Positions 51,601 through 59,339 of a stretch of 64,000 bases of DNA are shown here, one piece after another. The DNA is taken from the NCBI RefSeq assembly GCF_001955695.1, contig NZ_CP019236.1:124001-188000 (forward strand), written 5' to 3'. The stretch comes from Rhodoferax koreense (GTDB lineage: Bacteria; Pseudomonadota; Gammaproteobacteria; Burkholderiales; Burkholderiaceae_C). The stretch's first letter is position 1; each line of letters begins with the position of its first letter. The position numbers and the translations under genes are program-made. Under the pieces are notes generated by a model. That model saw only the letters and a program-made list of their open reading frames with translations, was not told the origin of the DNA and made no database searches.

Positions 51601-52169
51601 CAGGCCTGCAGCTTGGAGATCAGCGTGATGCCGCGCATGGCCAGCGGCAGGACGATGACCGACGACAGCACATAGCACCATTCGAGCGGCCAGTCGACCA
51701 CCATCTGCAGCGCCAGCGCCATGATCGCCGCCTCCAGCGCGAAGAAGATAAAGGTGAACACCGCGTAGATCAGCGAGGTGATGGTCGAGCCCAGGTAGCC
51801 GAAGCCCGCGCCGCGGGTGAGCAGGTCCATGTCCAGGCCGTAGCGCGCCGCGTAGTAGGCGATCGGCAGGCCGGTGAGGAAGATGATGACGCCGACCGCC
51901 AGGATCGCCCACATCGCGTTGGCGAAACCGTAGTTCAGCGCGATGGCGCCGCCGATGGCTTCCAGCGCCAGGAACGACAGCGAGCCGAACGCGGTGTTGG
52001 CCACGCGGAATTCGCTCCAGCGCCGAAAACTCTTGGGCGTGTAGCGCAGCGCGTAGTCCTCCATCGTCTCGTCGGCCACCCAGGCGTTGTATTCGCGACG
52101 GAAGCGGAAGATGGTCTGCGGCGCGGCCGGGCCGGCAGGTTTGGGTTCGAGAACGGGAGGAAGGGCCAT
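48657..52169 (-). CDS. NCS1-permease-fused hybrid histidine kinase
   Basis: The 1170-residue protein starts with a full purine/cytosine-permease-type (NCS1) transporter of about 12 helices (residues about 30-500; DLLTRGAGFGYLGSTITSLIYA and VDFLRFLPERTAANRKRWW). A Cys/His cluster follows (about 513-553: RCTVCENQF ... CPAYGAPICSLCC ... RCHDRC), like a zinc-binding ribbon. Two more helices lie near residues 580-640. HisKA has THELRSPLNSILG (His about 695), the ATPase has DTGIGI and GTGLGLTITHLL, and a receiver has LVLLDLTMDDLDG (Asp about 983). The C-terminal region is helical and Ala/Arg rich. It should sense, and perhaps carry, a nitrogenous ligand, as in CbrA-like transporter kinases. ATG 52169 was chosen over TTG 52184. 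It is divergent from urtA. Confidence 0.9.
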   Translation of the reverse strand: MALPPVLEPKPAGPAAPQTIFRFRREYNAWVADETMEDYALRYTPKSFRRWSEFRVANTAFGSLSFLALEAIGGAIALNYGFANAMWAILAVGVIIFLTGLPIAYYAARYGLDMDLLTRGAGFGYLGSTITSLIYAVFTFIFFALEAAIMALALQMVVDWPLEWCYVLSSVIVLPLAMRGITLISKLQAWTQPLWLFLLLLPFVWIGISQPQLYRDFAGLSGLKSGSSGFDPLMFGAAAAVIFSLVVQIGEQVDFLRFLPERTAANRKRWWGAVLVAGPGWVVMGMLKMAGGAFLAFAALQFEVGAGRAAEPTQMFLAGFNQIMHAVGLPGAAVGITVLFVVVSQIKINLTNAYAGSLAWSNFFARVTRSHPGRVVWLVFNVGIATLLMTMGVFGALEKVLAVYSNVAIAWVGALVADLVINKPLGLSPKGIEFRRAHLYDFNPVGLGAMILAAIAGCCAYAGWLGETAAAFSPMVALVVSMALAPLLAWATGGRYYLARSPDTGWAPGEIVRCTVCENQFESEDMARCPAYGAPICSLCCSLESRCHDRCKTGSRATDQLRAVAALLLPRQWAAKVNFRLGQYLMVMITLCAVMAFLVGVVYVQESLETPAQFLRAPFLKVALLLALLAAVCAWWVVLSTDSRRMAQDESERQTQLLLQEIEAHKRTDAELQAAKDHAESASLAKTRYVAGMTHELRSPLNSILGYTQILLKNPQTDGWMRETLSTMQHSGQHMHALIDGSLELARIEAGRLRLDPAPLPLAGLLDDVDGMLRPQAEAKGLRFTVQTEGAAPAWIRADAKRLRQILINLLANAVRFTDQGEVRLRLDFRQHVTRIEVIDTGIGIAPQDQERIFLPFERGSAGRRASETGTGLGLTITHLLTQLMGGELSMTSTPGQGSTFTVRLYLPGIAADPTRPPLRPVALRPVIGYLAPRRTLLVVDDQPLQRQLLAGLLVPLGFDVREAASGRECLEIVQHEPPDLVLLDLTMDDLDGWQTAALLRGLMPAGQLPIVFVSANLFDHQPERLATLDCQGFVGKPVIESELLDALERALQLEWVRDNTPLSLVDRHRPMRTAGTPYDAMRSDDDEATPGRANADPAAQLAALPQALREDLNRLARQGQAGALRETLRTARATWPEHAAALQRLQACADRFDFQALAHHLREPEHDAT

Positions 52170-52236
52170 GGGGGATTGATGCAAGAAACGTTCTAGGCAG
52201 ATTTGGCCAGCACTTCGTGGCGTGTCAGCGCCCGCC

Positions 52237-52252
52237 TACGTTAATTGACGTA
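52237..52252. promoter_or_regulatory. TACGT-N6-ACGTA site upstream of urtA
   Basis: TACGTTAATTGACGTA is a near-palindrome (14 of 16 bases symmetric) in the gap between the divergent permease-kinase gene and urtA. The same TACGT-N6-ACGTA form recurs in the amiE leader at 59262, so I propose it as the site for the adjacent LuxR-type regulator. Confidence 0.6.
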
Positions 52253-52261
52253 TGTGCGTGC

Positions 52262-52278
52262 TTAGGGGTTGTCCCTAA
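52262..52278. promoter_or_regulatory. TTAGGG-N5-CCCTAA inverted repeat upstream of urtA
   Basis: TTAGGGGTTGTCCCTAA has perfect six-base arms and a five-base spacer, 80 bases before the urtA start and 10 bases from the TACGT site. It could be a second operator, or a promoter-proximal site. No second copy was found near amiE. Confidence 0.5.
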
Positions 52279-52357
52279 CCTTCTCTCCAGCGCGGCACCA
52301 CCCAGAAACCGTCGCCGAACCAACCTCAACCTGTCCGCTGCAAGGAGCTTTTCCATC

Positions 52358-53620
52358 ATGAAGCATCAATCCGACGCCAACGTCCCCACCCCAACCACGG
52401 ACGCTGGCCGCCGCCGTTTGCTGCAGGCACTGGGCGCCGCCTCGGTCGCGGGCCTGCCGGCCTGGTCTTCCGCCCAGCCGACCGCTTCGGTCAACACCAC
52501 CAAGCTGGCAGTGACCGACACCGAAGTCACCGTCGGCCAGTTGCATTCGGCCACGGGCACGATGGCGATCTCGGAAACCGGCGCGATCCAGGCCGAACAG
52601 CTGGCCATCGACGAAATCAACGCCATGGGCGGGATCCTGGGCCGCAAGATCAAGGTGATCAAGGAAGACGGCGCCTCCGACTGGCCCACCTTCGCCGAAA
52701 AGGCCAAGAAGCTGCTGATCAACGACCACTGCGCCGCGGTGTTCGGCTGCTGGACCTCGGCCTCGCGCAAGGCCGTGCTGCCGGTGTTCGAGAAGGAAAA
52801 CGGCCTGCTCTACTACCCGACCTTCTACGAAGGCCTGGAGCAGTCGAAGAACGTGTTCTACACCGGCCAGGAAGCCACGCAGCAGATCCTGTACAGCCTG
52901 GACTGGGCCAAGACCGAGAAGAAGGCCAAGACCTTCTTCCTGATCGGCTCCGACTACATCTGGCCGCGTACCTCCATGAAGATCGCGCGCAAGCACATCG
53001 AGAACTTCCAGAAGGGCAAGGTCGTCGGCGAAGAGTACTACCCGCTGGGCAGCACCAACTTCGGCTCGCTGATGAACAAGATCAAGGTGCAGAAGCCCGA
53101 TTGCATCTTCGCCGCCGTGGTCGGTGGCTCCAACGTGGCGTTCTACAAGGCGCTGAAGGCCGCGGGCATCACCGGTGACAAGCAACTGCTTGTGACGCTG
53201 GCCGTGACCGAAGACGAAATGACCGGCGTGGGCGGCGAAAACTTCGCCGGCTTCTACTCGTCGATGAAGTACTTCCAGTCGCTCGACAACGAGAACAACA
53301 AGAAGTTCGTGGCCGCGTTCAAGGCCAAGTACGGCAAGGACGCCGTGATCGGCGACGTGACCCAGGCCGGCTACCTCGGCCCCTGGCTGTGGAAGGCCGC
53401 CGTGGAAAAGGCCAAGAGCTTCGACGTGGACAAGGTGGTTGCCGCCTCGCCCGGCATCGAACTCAAGACCGCGCCCGAAGGCTACGTGAAGCTCGACGCG
53501 AACCACCACCTGTGGAGCAAGTCGCGCATCGCCATGGGCATGCCGGACGCGACCTTCAAGGTCGTTGCCGAATCGCCAGAACTGATCAAACCCGATCCGT
53601 TTCCAAAAGGCTATCAGTGA
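52358..53620 (+). CDS. urtA: Urea/short-chain amide ABC transporter substrate-binding protein
   Basis: The 420-residue periplasmic protein has a twin-arginine-like export signal (GRRRLLQALGAASVAGLPAW, cleavage near residue 37). A Leu/Ile/Val-binding-protein fold follows with UrtA/FmdD landmarks: VGQLHSATGTMAISETG near residue 60, FGCWTSASRKAVLPVFEKENGLLYYPTFYEGLEQS near residue 128 and GSDYIWPRTSM near residue 200. It binds urea or small amides and delivers them to the UrtBC permease. In Methylophilus the equivalent (FmdD) precedes amide genes, and here no urease is present while formamidase and amidase follow, so an amide role is favoured. AAGGAG precedes ATG 52358. Confidence 0.92.
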   Translation: MKHQSDANVPTPTTDAGRRRLLQALGAASVAGLPAWSSAQPTASVNTTKLAVTDTEVTVGQLHSATGTMAISETGAIQAEQLAIDEINAMGGILGRKIKVIKEDGASDWPTFAEKAKKLLINDHCAAVFGCWTSASRKAVLPVFEKENGLLYYPTFYEGLEQSKNVFYTGQEATQQILYSLDWAKTEKKAKTFFLIGSDYIWPRTSMKIARKHIENFQKGKVVGEEYYPLGSTNFGSLMNKIKVQKPDCIFAAVVGGSNVAFYKALKAAGITGDKQLLVTLAVTEDEMTGVGGENFAGFYSSMKYFQSLDNENNKKFVAAFKAKYGKDAVIGDVTQAGYLGPWLWKAAVEKAKSFDVDKVVAASPGIELKTAPEGYVKLDANHHLWSKSRIAMGMPDATFKVVAESPELIKPDPFPKGYQ

Positions 53621-53626
53621 ACTGGG

Positions 53627-53716
53627 CACACCCCCAAGTCGCTCACTTCGTGTAGCTCCTCCCCCCTTGCAGGGGGCGACACCAGCGGCCTGGCAAAGCC
53701 AGTTCCGCGGTGTCCC
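53627..53716. repeat. ~90-bp palindromic repeat between urtA and urtB (copy 1)
   Basis: The element begins CACACCCCCAAG, passes CTCACTTCGTGT, then a CCCCC-TTGCA-GGGGG stem and ACACCAGCGGCC, and ends in AGCCAGTTCCGCGGTGTCC. Copy 2 at 56739 follows the same order with few changes. It can fold into strong hairpins and could tune expression within the transporter operon. Confidence 0.8.
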
Positions 53717-53798
53717 TGGAAGGGGCTTCGCTGCGCTTGCCGTTTGAGGAGCGGCAAGCTGTTGTTGACCGTTTGATGTCTTTGATGAGATTGCCGCT

Positions 53799-54713
53799 AT
53801 GACTATTTCCGAGATGATGAACATCGGCCTGATGCAGGGCTTCGCGGGTCTGAGCCTGTTCGCCGTGCTGTTGCTCATGGGCCTGGGGCTGGCGATCATC
53901 TTCGGCCAGATGGGCGTGATCAACATGGCGCATGGCGAGTTCATGACCATCGGCGCCTACACCATCTACCTGGGCTCCGTGCTCACGGCCGAACACGCGC
54001 CGCAGTTCATGCCCTATTACTTCCCGTTGGCCATCCTCGCGGCCTTCGGTTTTGCCTTCATCGCGGGCTGGCTGGTGGAGTGGGGTCTGATCCGCCACCT
54101 CTACAAGCGCCCGCTCGACACGCTGCTGGCCACCTGGGGCGTGAGCCTGGCACTGCAACAGTGCTTTCGTACCTTCATCGGCCCGAAGGAGGTCAGCCCG
54201 ACGCTGCCCGACTGGCTGCTCGGCTCCTGGGCGCCCTCGGAGGGCCTGGACATCCCGATCAACGGCCTGTTCGTGCTCGGCCTGACGGTGGTCGTCACCT
54301 GCGGTGTGCTGCTGGCCCTGCACAAGAGCCGCTGGGGCCTGCGGGTGCGCGCCACGGTGAGCAACCGCGTCATGGCCAACGCCATCGGCATCGACACCAA
54401 GAAGACCGACCGGCTGACCTTCGCCATCGGCTGCGGCATCGCCGGCGTGGCGGGTGCGGCTTTCACCACCATCGGCTCCACCGGCCCCACCTCAGGCTCG
54501 CTGTACATCGTCGACGCCTTCCTGGTCGTCACCTTCGGCGGCGCAGCCAGCCTGCTGGGTACGGTGGTGTCTGCCTTCGGCATCGCGCAGACCCAATCGA
54601 TCACCGAGTTCTTCCTGGCCGGCTCGATGGCCAAAGTGATCACGCTTTCACTGATCGTGCTGATTTTGATGATGCGTCCGCAAGGCCTGTTCGCCTCCAA
54701 GGTCCGCAGATAA
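53799..54713 (+). CDS. urtB: Urea/amide ABC transporter permease (UrtB/FmdE-type)
   Basis: The 304-residue inner-membrane protein has about eight helices of the LivH family: GLSLFAVLLLMGLGLAIIFGQMGVINMAHGEFMTIGAY near residue 20, the coupling loop ATVSNRVMANAIGIDTKKTD near residue 188, and VVTFGGAASLLGTVVSA near residue 250. It forms the channel with UrtC. Many proteobacterial UrtB proteins carry a long N-terminal extension; this one lacks it and has the size of LivH or FmdE, again fitting an amide-type transporter. It starts 178 bases after urtA, past the palindromic repeat. Confidence 0.9.
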   Translation: MTISEMMNIGLMQGFAGLSLFAVLLLMGLGLAIIFGQMGVINMAHGEFMTIGAYTIYLGSVLTAEHAPQFMPYYFPLAILAAFGFAFIAGWLVEWGLIRHLYKRPLDTLLATWGVSLALQQCFRTFIGPKEVSPTLPDWLLGSWAPSEGLDIPINGLFVLGLTVVVTCGVLLALHKSRWGLRVRATVSNRVMANAIGIDTKKTDRLTFAIGCGIAGVAGAAFTTIGSTGPTSGSLYIVDAFLVVTFGGAASLLGTVVSAFGIAQTQSITEFFLAGSMAKVITLSLIVLILMMRPQGLFASKVRR

Positions 54714-54752
54714 GCGCCCGTTCCCCCTATTGCATTGCCCCGGAGCCCTCTC

Positions 54753-55946
54753 ATGAAGTCCCTCAAGTTCTGGATCCTGCGCTACCAGCTCACCAGCGTC
54801 GTGCTGCTGGTGTTCCTGCTGGCCGTGGTGCTGCCACTCACGCTCGACATCTTCCGCCTGAACCTGGTCGGCAAATACCTCACCTACGCTTTCGTCGCCA
54901 TCGGCCTGGTGATGGTGTGGGGCTACGGCGGCGTGCTGAGCCTGGGGCAGGGTGTGTTCTTCGGCCTCGGCGGCTACGCCATGGCGATGTTCCTCAAGCT
55001 CGAGGCCTCGGACCCGATCACCACCAAGATCCAGTCCACACCCGGCATTCCCGACTTCATGGACTGGAACCAGATCACCGCACTGCCCGCGTTCTGGCTG
55101 CCGTTCAAGAGCCTGCCGCTGACCCTGATCGCCATCATCGCCGTGCCCACGCTGCTGGCCTGGATCGTGAGCTTCGCCATGTTCAAGCGGCGCGTGGGCG
55201 GCGTGTACTTCGCCATCATCACGCAGGCCGTTGCGCTGATCCTCACCGTGCTGATCATCGGCCAGCAGGGCTACACCGGCGGCGTGAACGGCATGACCGA
55301 CCTGAAGACCGTGCTGGGCTGGGACACCCGCACCGACAGCGCCAAGTACATCCTCTACTACCTGTGCGTGGCCCTGCTCACCGGCGCCATCCTGCTGTGC
55401 CGCTGGATCCAGGTCGGCAAGGTCGGTACGCTGCTCCTGGCCATGCGCGACAAGGAAGACCGCGTGCGCTTTTCAGGCTACGACGTGGCGAACTTCAAGG
55501 TCTTCACCTTCTGCCTGGCGGCGGCGCTGTCGGGCATCGGTGGTGCGCTGTTTTCGCTGCAGGTGGGCTTCATGTCGCCGAGCTTCGTCGGCATCGTGCC
55601 CTCGATCGAGATGGTGATCTACGCCGCGGTCGGCGGGCGCATGAGCCTGGTGGGCGCGGTCTACGGCACGCTGCTGGTCAACGCCGGCAAGACCTTCTTC
55701 TCAGAAAGTTTCCCCGACCTGTGGCTGTTCCTCATGGCCGGCCTGTTCATCGGCGTGACCATGGCCTTCCCGATGGGGCTGGCCGGCCTGTGGGAAAGCC
55801 ACATCGTGCCCTGGTGGAAAGGCCGCCGCGAAGCCCTGCGCCGCGCCGAAGTGCACCCGCCTGCGGCTCATGTGCCTGCCGCCCCGGCCGTGGCCACGGT
55901 GCCCCAGGCGCCCGACCACGCCTTGCCCGACGGCGCGCGCAGCTGA
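54753..55946 (+). CDS. urtC: Urea/amide ABC transporter permease (UrtC/FmdF-type)
   Basis: The 397-residue inner-membrane protein is the LivM-family partner permease: FVAIGLVMVWGYGGVLSLGQGVFFGLGGYAMAMFLKLE near residue 48, GGVYFAIITQAVALILTVLIIGQQGYTGGVNGMTDL near residue 150 and AMRDKEDRVRFSGYDVANFKVF near residue 230. The C-terminal tail of about 40 residues is Ala/Pro-rich and probably cytoplasmic. ATG 54753 was chosen over TTG 54735. It lies 39 bases after urtB and 38 bases before urtD. Confidence 0.92.
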   Translation: MKSLKFWILRYQLTSVVLLVFLLAVVLPLTLDIFRLNLVGKYLTYAFVAIGLVMVWGYGGVLSLGQGVFFGLGGYAMAMFLKLEASDPITTKIQSTPGIPDFMDWNQITALPAFWLPFKSLPLTLIAIIAVPTLLAWIVSFAMFKRRVGGVYFAIITQAVALILTVLIIGQQGYTGGVNGMTDLKTVLGWDTRTDSAKYILYYLCVALLTGAILLCRWIQVGKVGTLLLAMRDKEDRVRFSGYDVANFKVFTFCLAAALSGIGGALFSLQVGFMSPSFVGIVPSIEMVIYAAVGGRMSLVGAVYGTLLVNAGKTFFSESFPDLWLFLMAGLFIGVTMAFPMGLAGLWESHIVPWWKGRREALRRAEVHPPAAHVPAAPAVATVPQAPDHALPDGARS

Positions 55947-55984
55947 AGCGTTCGATCCCCCGACACGTCCACCGAGCAACTCCC

Positions 55985-56728
<744 letters not shown>

Positions 56729-56738
56729 AAAAATGTTG

Positions 56739-56830
56739 CACACCCCCAGGCTTGCCCACTTCGTGTGGCCACCAACCCCCTTGCAGGGGGCAACACCAGC
56801 GGCCCGGCAAAGCCGGTTCCGCGGTGTTCC
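56739..56830. repeat. ~90-bp palindromic repeat between urtD and urtE (copy 2)
   Basis: It has the same block order as copy 1 (53627): CACACCCCC, CCACTTCGTGTGG, CCCCC-TTGCA-GGGGG, AACACCAGCGGCCCGGC, AGCCGGTTCCGCGGTGTTCC. It begins 10 bases after the urtD stop and ends about 18 bases before the urtE start ATG. Compensating changes in the GGC(C/T)(C/T)GGCAAAGCC(A/G)G part support a conserved hairpin. Confidence 0.8.
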
Positions 56831-56848
56831 ACGACTAAAGGAGAACCT

Positions 56849-57550
56849 ATGAGCAGCGTGATGTTGAAAGTGAACGACCTGCACGTCGCCTATGGCCAGA
56901 GTGAGGCCCTGCACGGCCTGAGCTTCGAAGGCCATGCCAACGAGACCGTGGCCATCATGGGCCGCAACGGCATGGGCAAGACCACGCTGTTCAAGAGCCT
57001 GATGGGCATCCTGCCGCTCAAGAGCGGCAGCATCACCGTGGCCGGGCAGGACGTGTCGAAGGACGAGAGCTACAAACGCGTGGCCAAGGGCATCGCCTAC
57101 GTACCGCAGGGCCGCATGATCTTCCCCACGCTCACCGTGGAAGAGAACATCCAGACCGGCCTGGAGAACGCCAAGGTCAAGCAGATTCCCGAGGAAATCT
57201 ACGCGCTGTTCCCGGTGCTGTGGGACATGAAGCGGCGCAAGGGCGGCAACCTCTCCGGCGGCCAGCAGCAGCAGCTCGCGATCGCACGTGCATTGGTCAC
57301 CGACCCGAAAGTGCTGCTGCTCGACGAACCCACCGAAGGCATCCAGCCGTCCATCATCAAGGACATCGCCAAGGCGCTCAACGAGATCCGCAAGATGCGC
57401 AAGATCACCATCATCGTGTCCGAGCAGGTGCTGTCGTTTGCCATGGACGTGGCCGACCGGCTGTTCGTCATCGAAGGCGGCCGGCTCGTCCATGAGACGG
57501 CCCGCGACAAGACTGACATCAATCACATCAAAGCCTATCTGTCGGTCTGA
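56849..57550 (+). CDS. urtE: Urea/amide ABC transporter ATPase (UrtE-type)
   Basis: The 233-residue ATPase is the LivF-like partner of UrtD: Walker A GRNGMGKTTLFKS near residue 38, signature NLSGGQQQQLAIARAL near residue 133, and Walker B KVLLLDEPTEGIQPS near residue 154. AAAGGAG lies about eight bases before ATG 56849. It is followed after 37 bases by fmdA, so transport and hydrolysis genes appear to be one operon. Confidence 0.95.
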   Translation: MSSVMLKVNDLHVAYGQSEALHGLSFEGHANETVAIMGRNGMGKTTLFKSLMGILPLKSGSITVAGQDVSKDESYKRVAKGIAYVPQGRMIFPTLTVEENIQTGLENAKVKQIPEEIYALFPVLWDMKRRKGGNLSGGQQQQLAIARALVTDPKVLLLDEPTEGIQPSIIKDIAKALNEIRKMRKITIIVSEQVLSFAMDVADRLFVIEGGRLVHETARDKTDINHIKAYLSV

Positions 57551-57587
57551 TCCTTTCACTCACCACAACCACCCAGGAGCCATTGCA

Positions 57588-58811
57588 ATGACAGACACGC
57601 TGATCAAAGTCGACCTGACGAAGTCGCCCACCGAAAACGAGAACATCCACAACCGCTGGCACCCGGACATCCCGATGGCCTGCTGGGTCAATCCGGGTGA
57701 CGACTTCATCCTCGAGACCTTCGACTGGACCGGCGGCTTCATCAAGAACAACGACAGTGCCGACGACGTACGCGACATCGATCTCACCACGGTGCACTAT
57801 TTGAGCGGCCCGGTGGGTGTGAAAGGCGCCAAGCCCGGCGACCTGCTGGTGGTGGAACTGCTCGACATCGGTGCCAAGCAGGACAGCCTGTGGGGCTTCA
57901 ACGGTTTTTTCTCCAAGAAGAACGGCGGTGGTTTCCTGACGGAACATTTCCCCGAAGCGCAAAAATCGATCTGGGACTTCAAGGGCATGTTCACCAGCTC
58001 GCGCCACATCCCGGGCGTGAACTTCGCCGGCCTGATCCACCCCGGCCTGATCGGCTGCCTGCCCGATCCCAAGATGCTGGAGCTCTGGAATAAACGCGAG
58101 CAGCAACTCATCGACACCAACCCCACCGGCGGCCTGGCCAATCCGCCATCGCCCGGCACCGCCCACATGGGCAAGATGAAGGGCGAGGCCCGCGACAAGG
58201 CCGCGGCCGAAGGCGCGCGCACCGTGCCGCCGCGCGAACATGGCGGCAACTGCGACATCAAGGATCTGTCGCGCGGATCCAAGGTGTTTTTCCCCGTGTA
58301 CGTGGACGGCGGCGGCCTCTCCGTGGGCGACCTGCACTTCAGCCAGGGCGATGGCGAGATCACCTTCTGCGGCGCGATCGAAATGGCCGGCTGGGTGCAC
58401 ATGAAGGTGTCGATCATCAAGGACGGCATGGCCAAGTACGGCATCAAGAACCCGATCTTCAAGCCGAGCCCGATCACGCCGCAGTACAACGACTACGTGA
58501 TCTTCGAAGGCATCTCGGTCGACGAGACCGGCAAGCAGTACTACCTCGACGTGAACGTGGCCTACCGCCAGGCCTGCCTGAACGCCATCGAATACCTGAA
58601 GAAGTTCGGCTACTCGGGCGCGCAGGCTTATTCCATCCTTGGCACGGCACCGGTGCAGGGCCACATCAGCGGCGTGGTGGACGTGCCCAACGCTTGTGCT
58701 ACCTTATGGCTGCCAACCGGCATCTTCGACTTCGACATCAACCCGAATGCGAATGGGCCGACGAAGTTCATCGATGGCAGCATCCAGATGCCGCTGTCGC
58801 ACGATCTATAA
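57588..58811 (+). CDS. fmdA: Formamidase (FmdA, acetamidase/formamidase family)
   Basis: The 407-residue cytoplasmic enzyme hydrolyses formamide to formate and ammonia. The FmdA sequence is clear: IKVDLTKSPTENENIHNRWHPDIPMACWVNPGDDF at the start, DWTGGFIKNNDSADDVRDIDLTTVHYLSGPV near residue 46, and EHGGNCDIKDLSRGSKVFFPVYVDGGGLSVGDLH near residue 220. The conserved acidic and His residues of the family bind metal. It lies directly downstream of the amide/urea transporter genes and upstream of fmdB, as in Methylophilus. AGGAG lies about nine bases before ATG 57588. Confidence 0.95.
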   Translation: MTDTLIKVDLTKSPTENENIHNRWHPDIPMACWVNPGDDFILETFDWTGGFIKNNDSADDVRDIDLTTVHYLSGPVGVKGAKPGDLLVVELLDIGAKQDSLWGFNGFFSKKNGGGFLTEHFPEAQKSIWDFKGMFTSSRHIPGVNFAGLIHPGLIGCLPDPKMLELWNKREQQLIDTNPTGGLANPPSPGTAHMGKMKGEARDKAAAEGARTVPPREHGGNCDIKDLSRGSKVFFPVYVDGGGLSVGDLHFSQGDGEITFCGAIEMAGWVHMKVSIIKDGMAKYGIKNPIFKPSPITPQYNDYVIFEGISVDETGKQYYLDVNVAYRQACLNAIEYLKKFGYSGAQAYSILGTAPVQGHISGVVDVPNACATLWLPTGIFDFDINPNANGPTKFIDGSIQMPLSHDL

Positions 58812-58841
58812 GCCGAACCGACCTACAGAGGAACCCGCGCC

Positions 58842-59186
58842 ATGCCGACCTATGACTACCAATGCAGCGCCTGCGGCGGCTTCGAAGCCCGGCGCAGCGT
58901 GAGCGAACGCGACGAACCCATCGCCTGCCCGGACTGCAGCGCGGCGTCGGTGCGCGTGATGTCGGCCGCGCCGCGCCTGGCGCTGATGGCCGACGGCACG
59001 CGCCGTGCCATCGCCACCAACGAACGCGCTTCGCACGAGCCCAAACGCTCGGGCGACTACGCGCGGCTCAAACATGGCTCGGGCTGCGGTTGCTGCAGCA
59101 CGGCGGGCAAGCGCGGGGCGACGGTCACCGGTGCGAATGGCAACAAGACATTCCCGTCGAAGCGGCCCTGGATGATCAGCCACTAG
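58842..59186 (+). CDS. fmdB: FmdB-family zinc-ribbon protein
   Basis: The 114-residue protein has the FmdB ribbon MPTYDYQCSACGGFE ... IACPDCS (Cys8/Cys11 and Cys33/Cys36), then a Lys/Ser-rich tail with a second cluster CGCC near residue 84. FmdB proteins accompany formamidase and are proposed regulators or assembly factors of amide use; proof is limited. The start ATG 58842 is 30 bases after fmdA, so they are co-transcribed. A strong terminator follows at 59212. Confidence 0.9.
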   Translation: MPTYDYQCSACGGFEARRSVSERDEPIACPDCSAASVRVMSAAPRLALMADGTRRAIATNERASHEPKRSGDYARLKHGSGCGCCSTAGKRGATVTGANGNKTFPSKRPWMISH

Positions 59187-59211
59187 CCACCTCCCTTGAT
59201 CGATCGCTTCG

Positions 59212-59249
59212 GGGCCTGTTTCACCAACGTGGAACAGGCCCATTTTTTC
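59212..59249 (+). terminator. Rho-independent terminator after fmdB, before amiE
   Basis: A perfect nine-base stem GGGCCTGTT (59212-59220) and AACAGGCCC (59233-59241) around a 12-base loop is followed by ATTTTTTCG. It should end the urt-fmd transcript, or control read-through into amiE. Confidence 0.85.
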
Positions 59250-59290
59250 GTCCGGCGCCGCTACGTCAAACAACGTATTCGCGCCGGACG
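59249..59290. promoter_or_regulatory. Inverted repeat with TACGT-N6-ACGTA site in the amiE leader
   Basis: CGTCCGGCGC (59249-59258) and GCGCCGGACG (59281-59290) are perfect ten-base arms. The loop holds TACGTCAAACAACGTA (59262-59277), the same TACGT-N6-ACGTA form found upstream of urtA. It lies 50 bases before the amiE ATG. It could be the regulator-binding site of amiE, a stem that alternates with the preceding terminator, or both. Confidence 0.6.
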
Positions 59291-59339
59291 TGGCGGTTTC
59301 CATAATCGGTTTCCAGACATTCGATCAACAGGAAACCCC

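Noticed and set aside
52185..52357. Sigma-54 promoter (TGGCAC-N5-TTGC) upstream of urtA
   Set aside because: A GGCAC is present but the matching GC element at the right distance is not.
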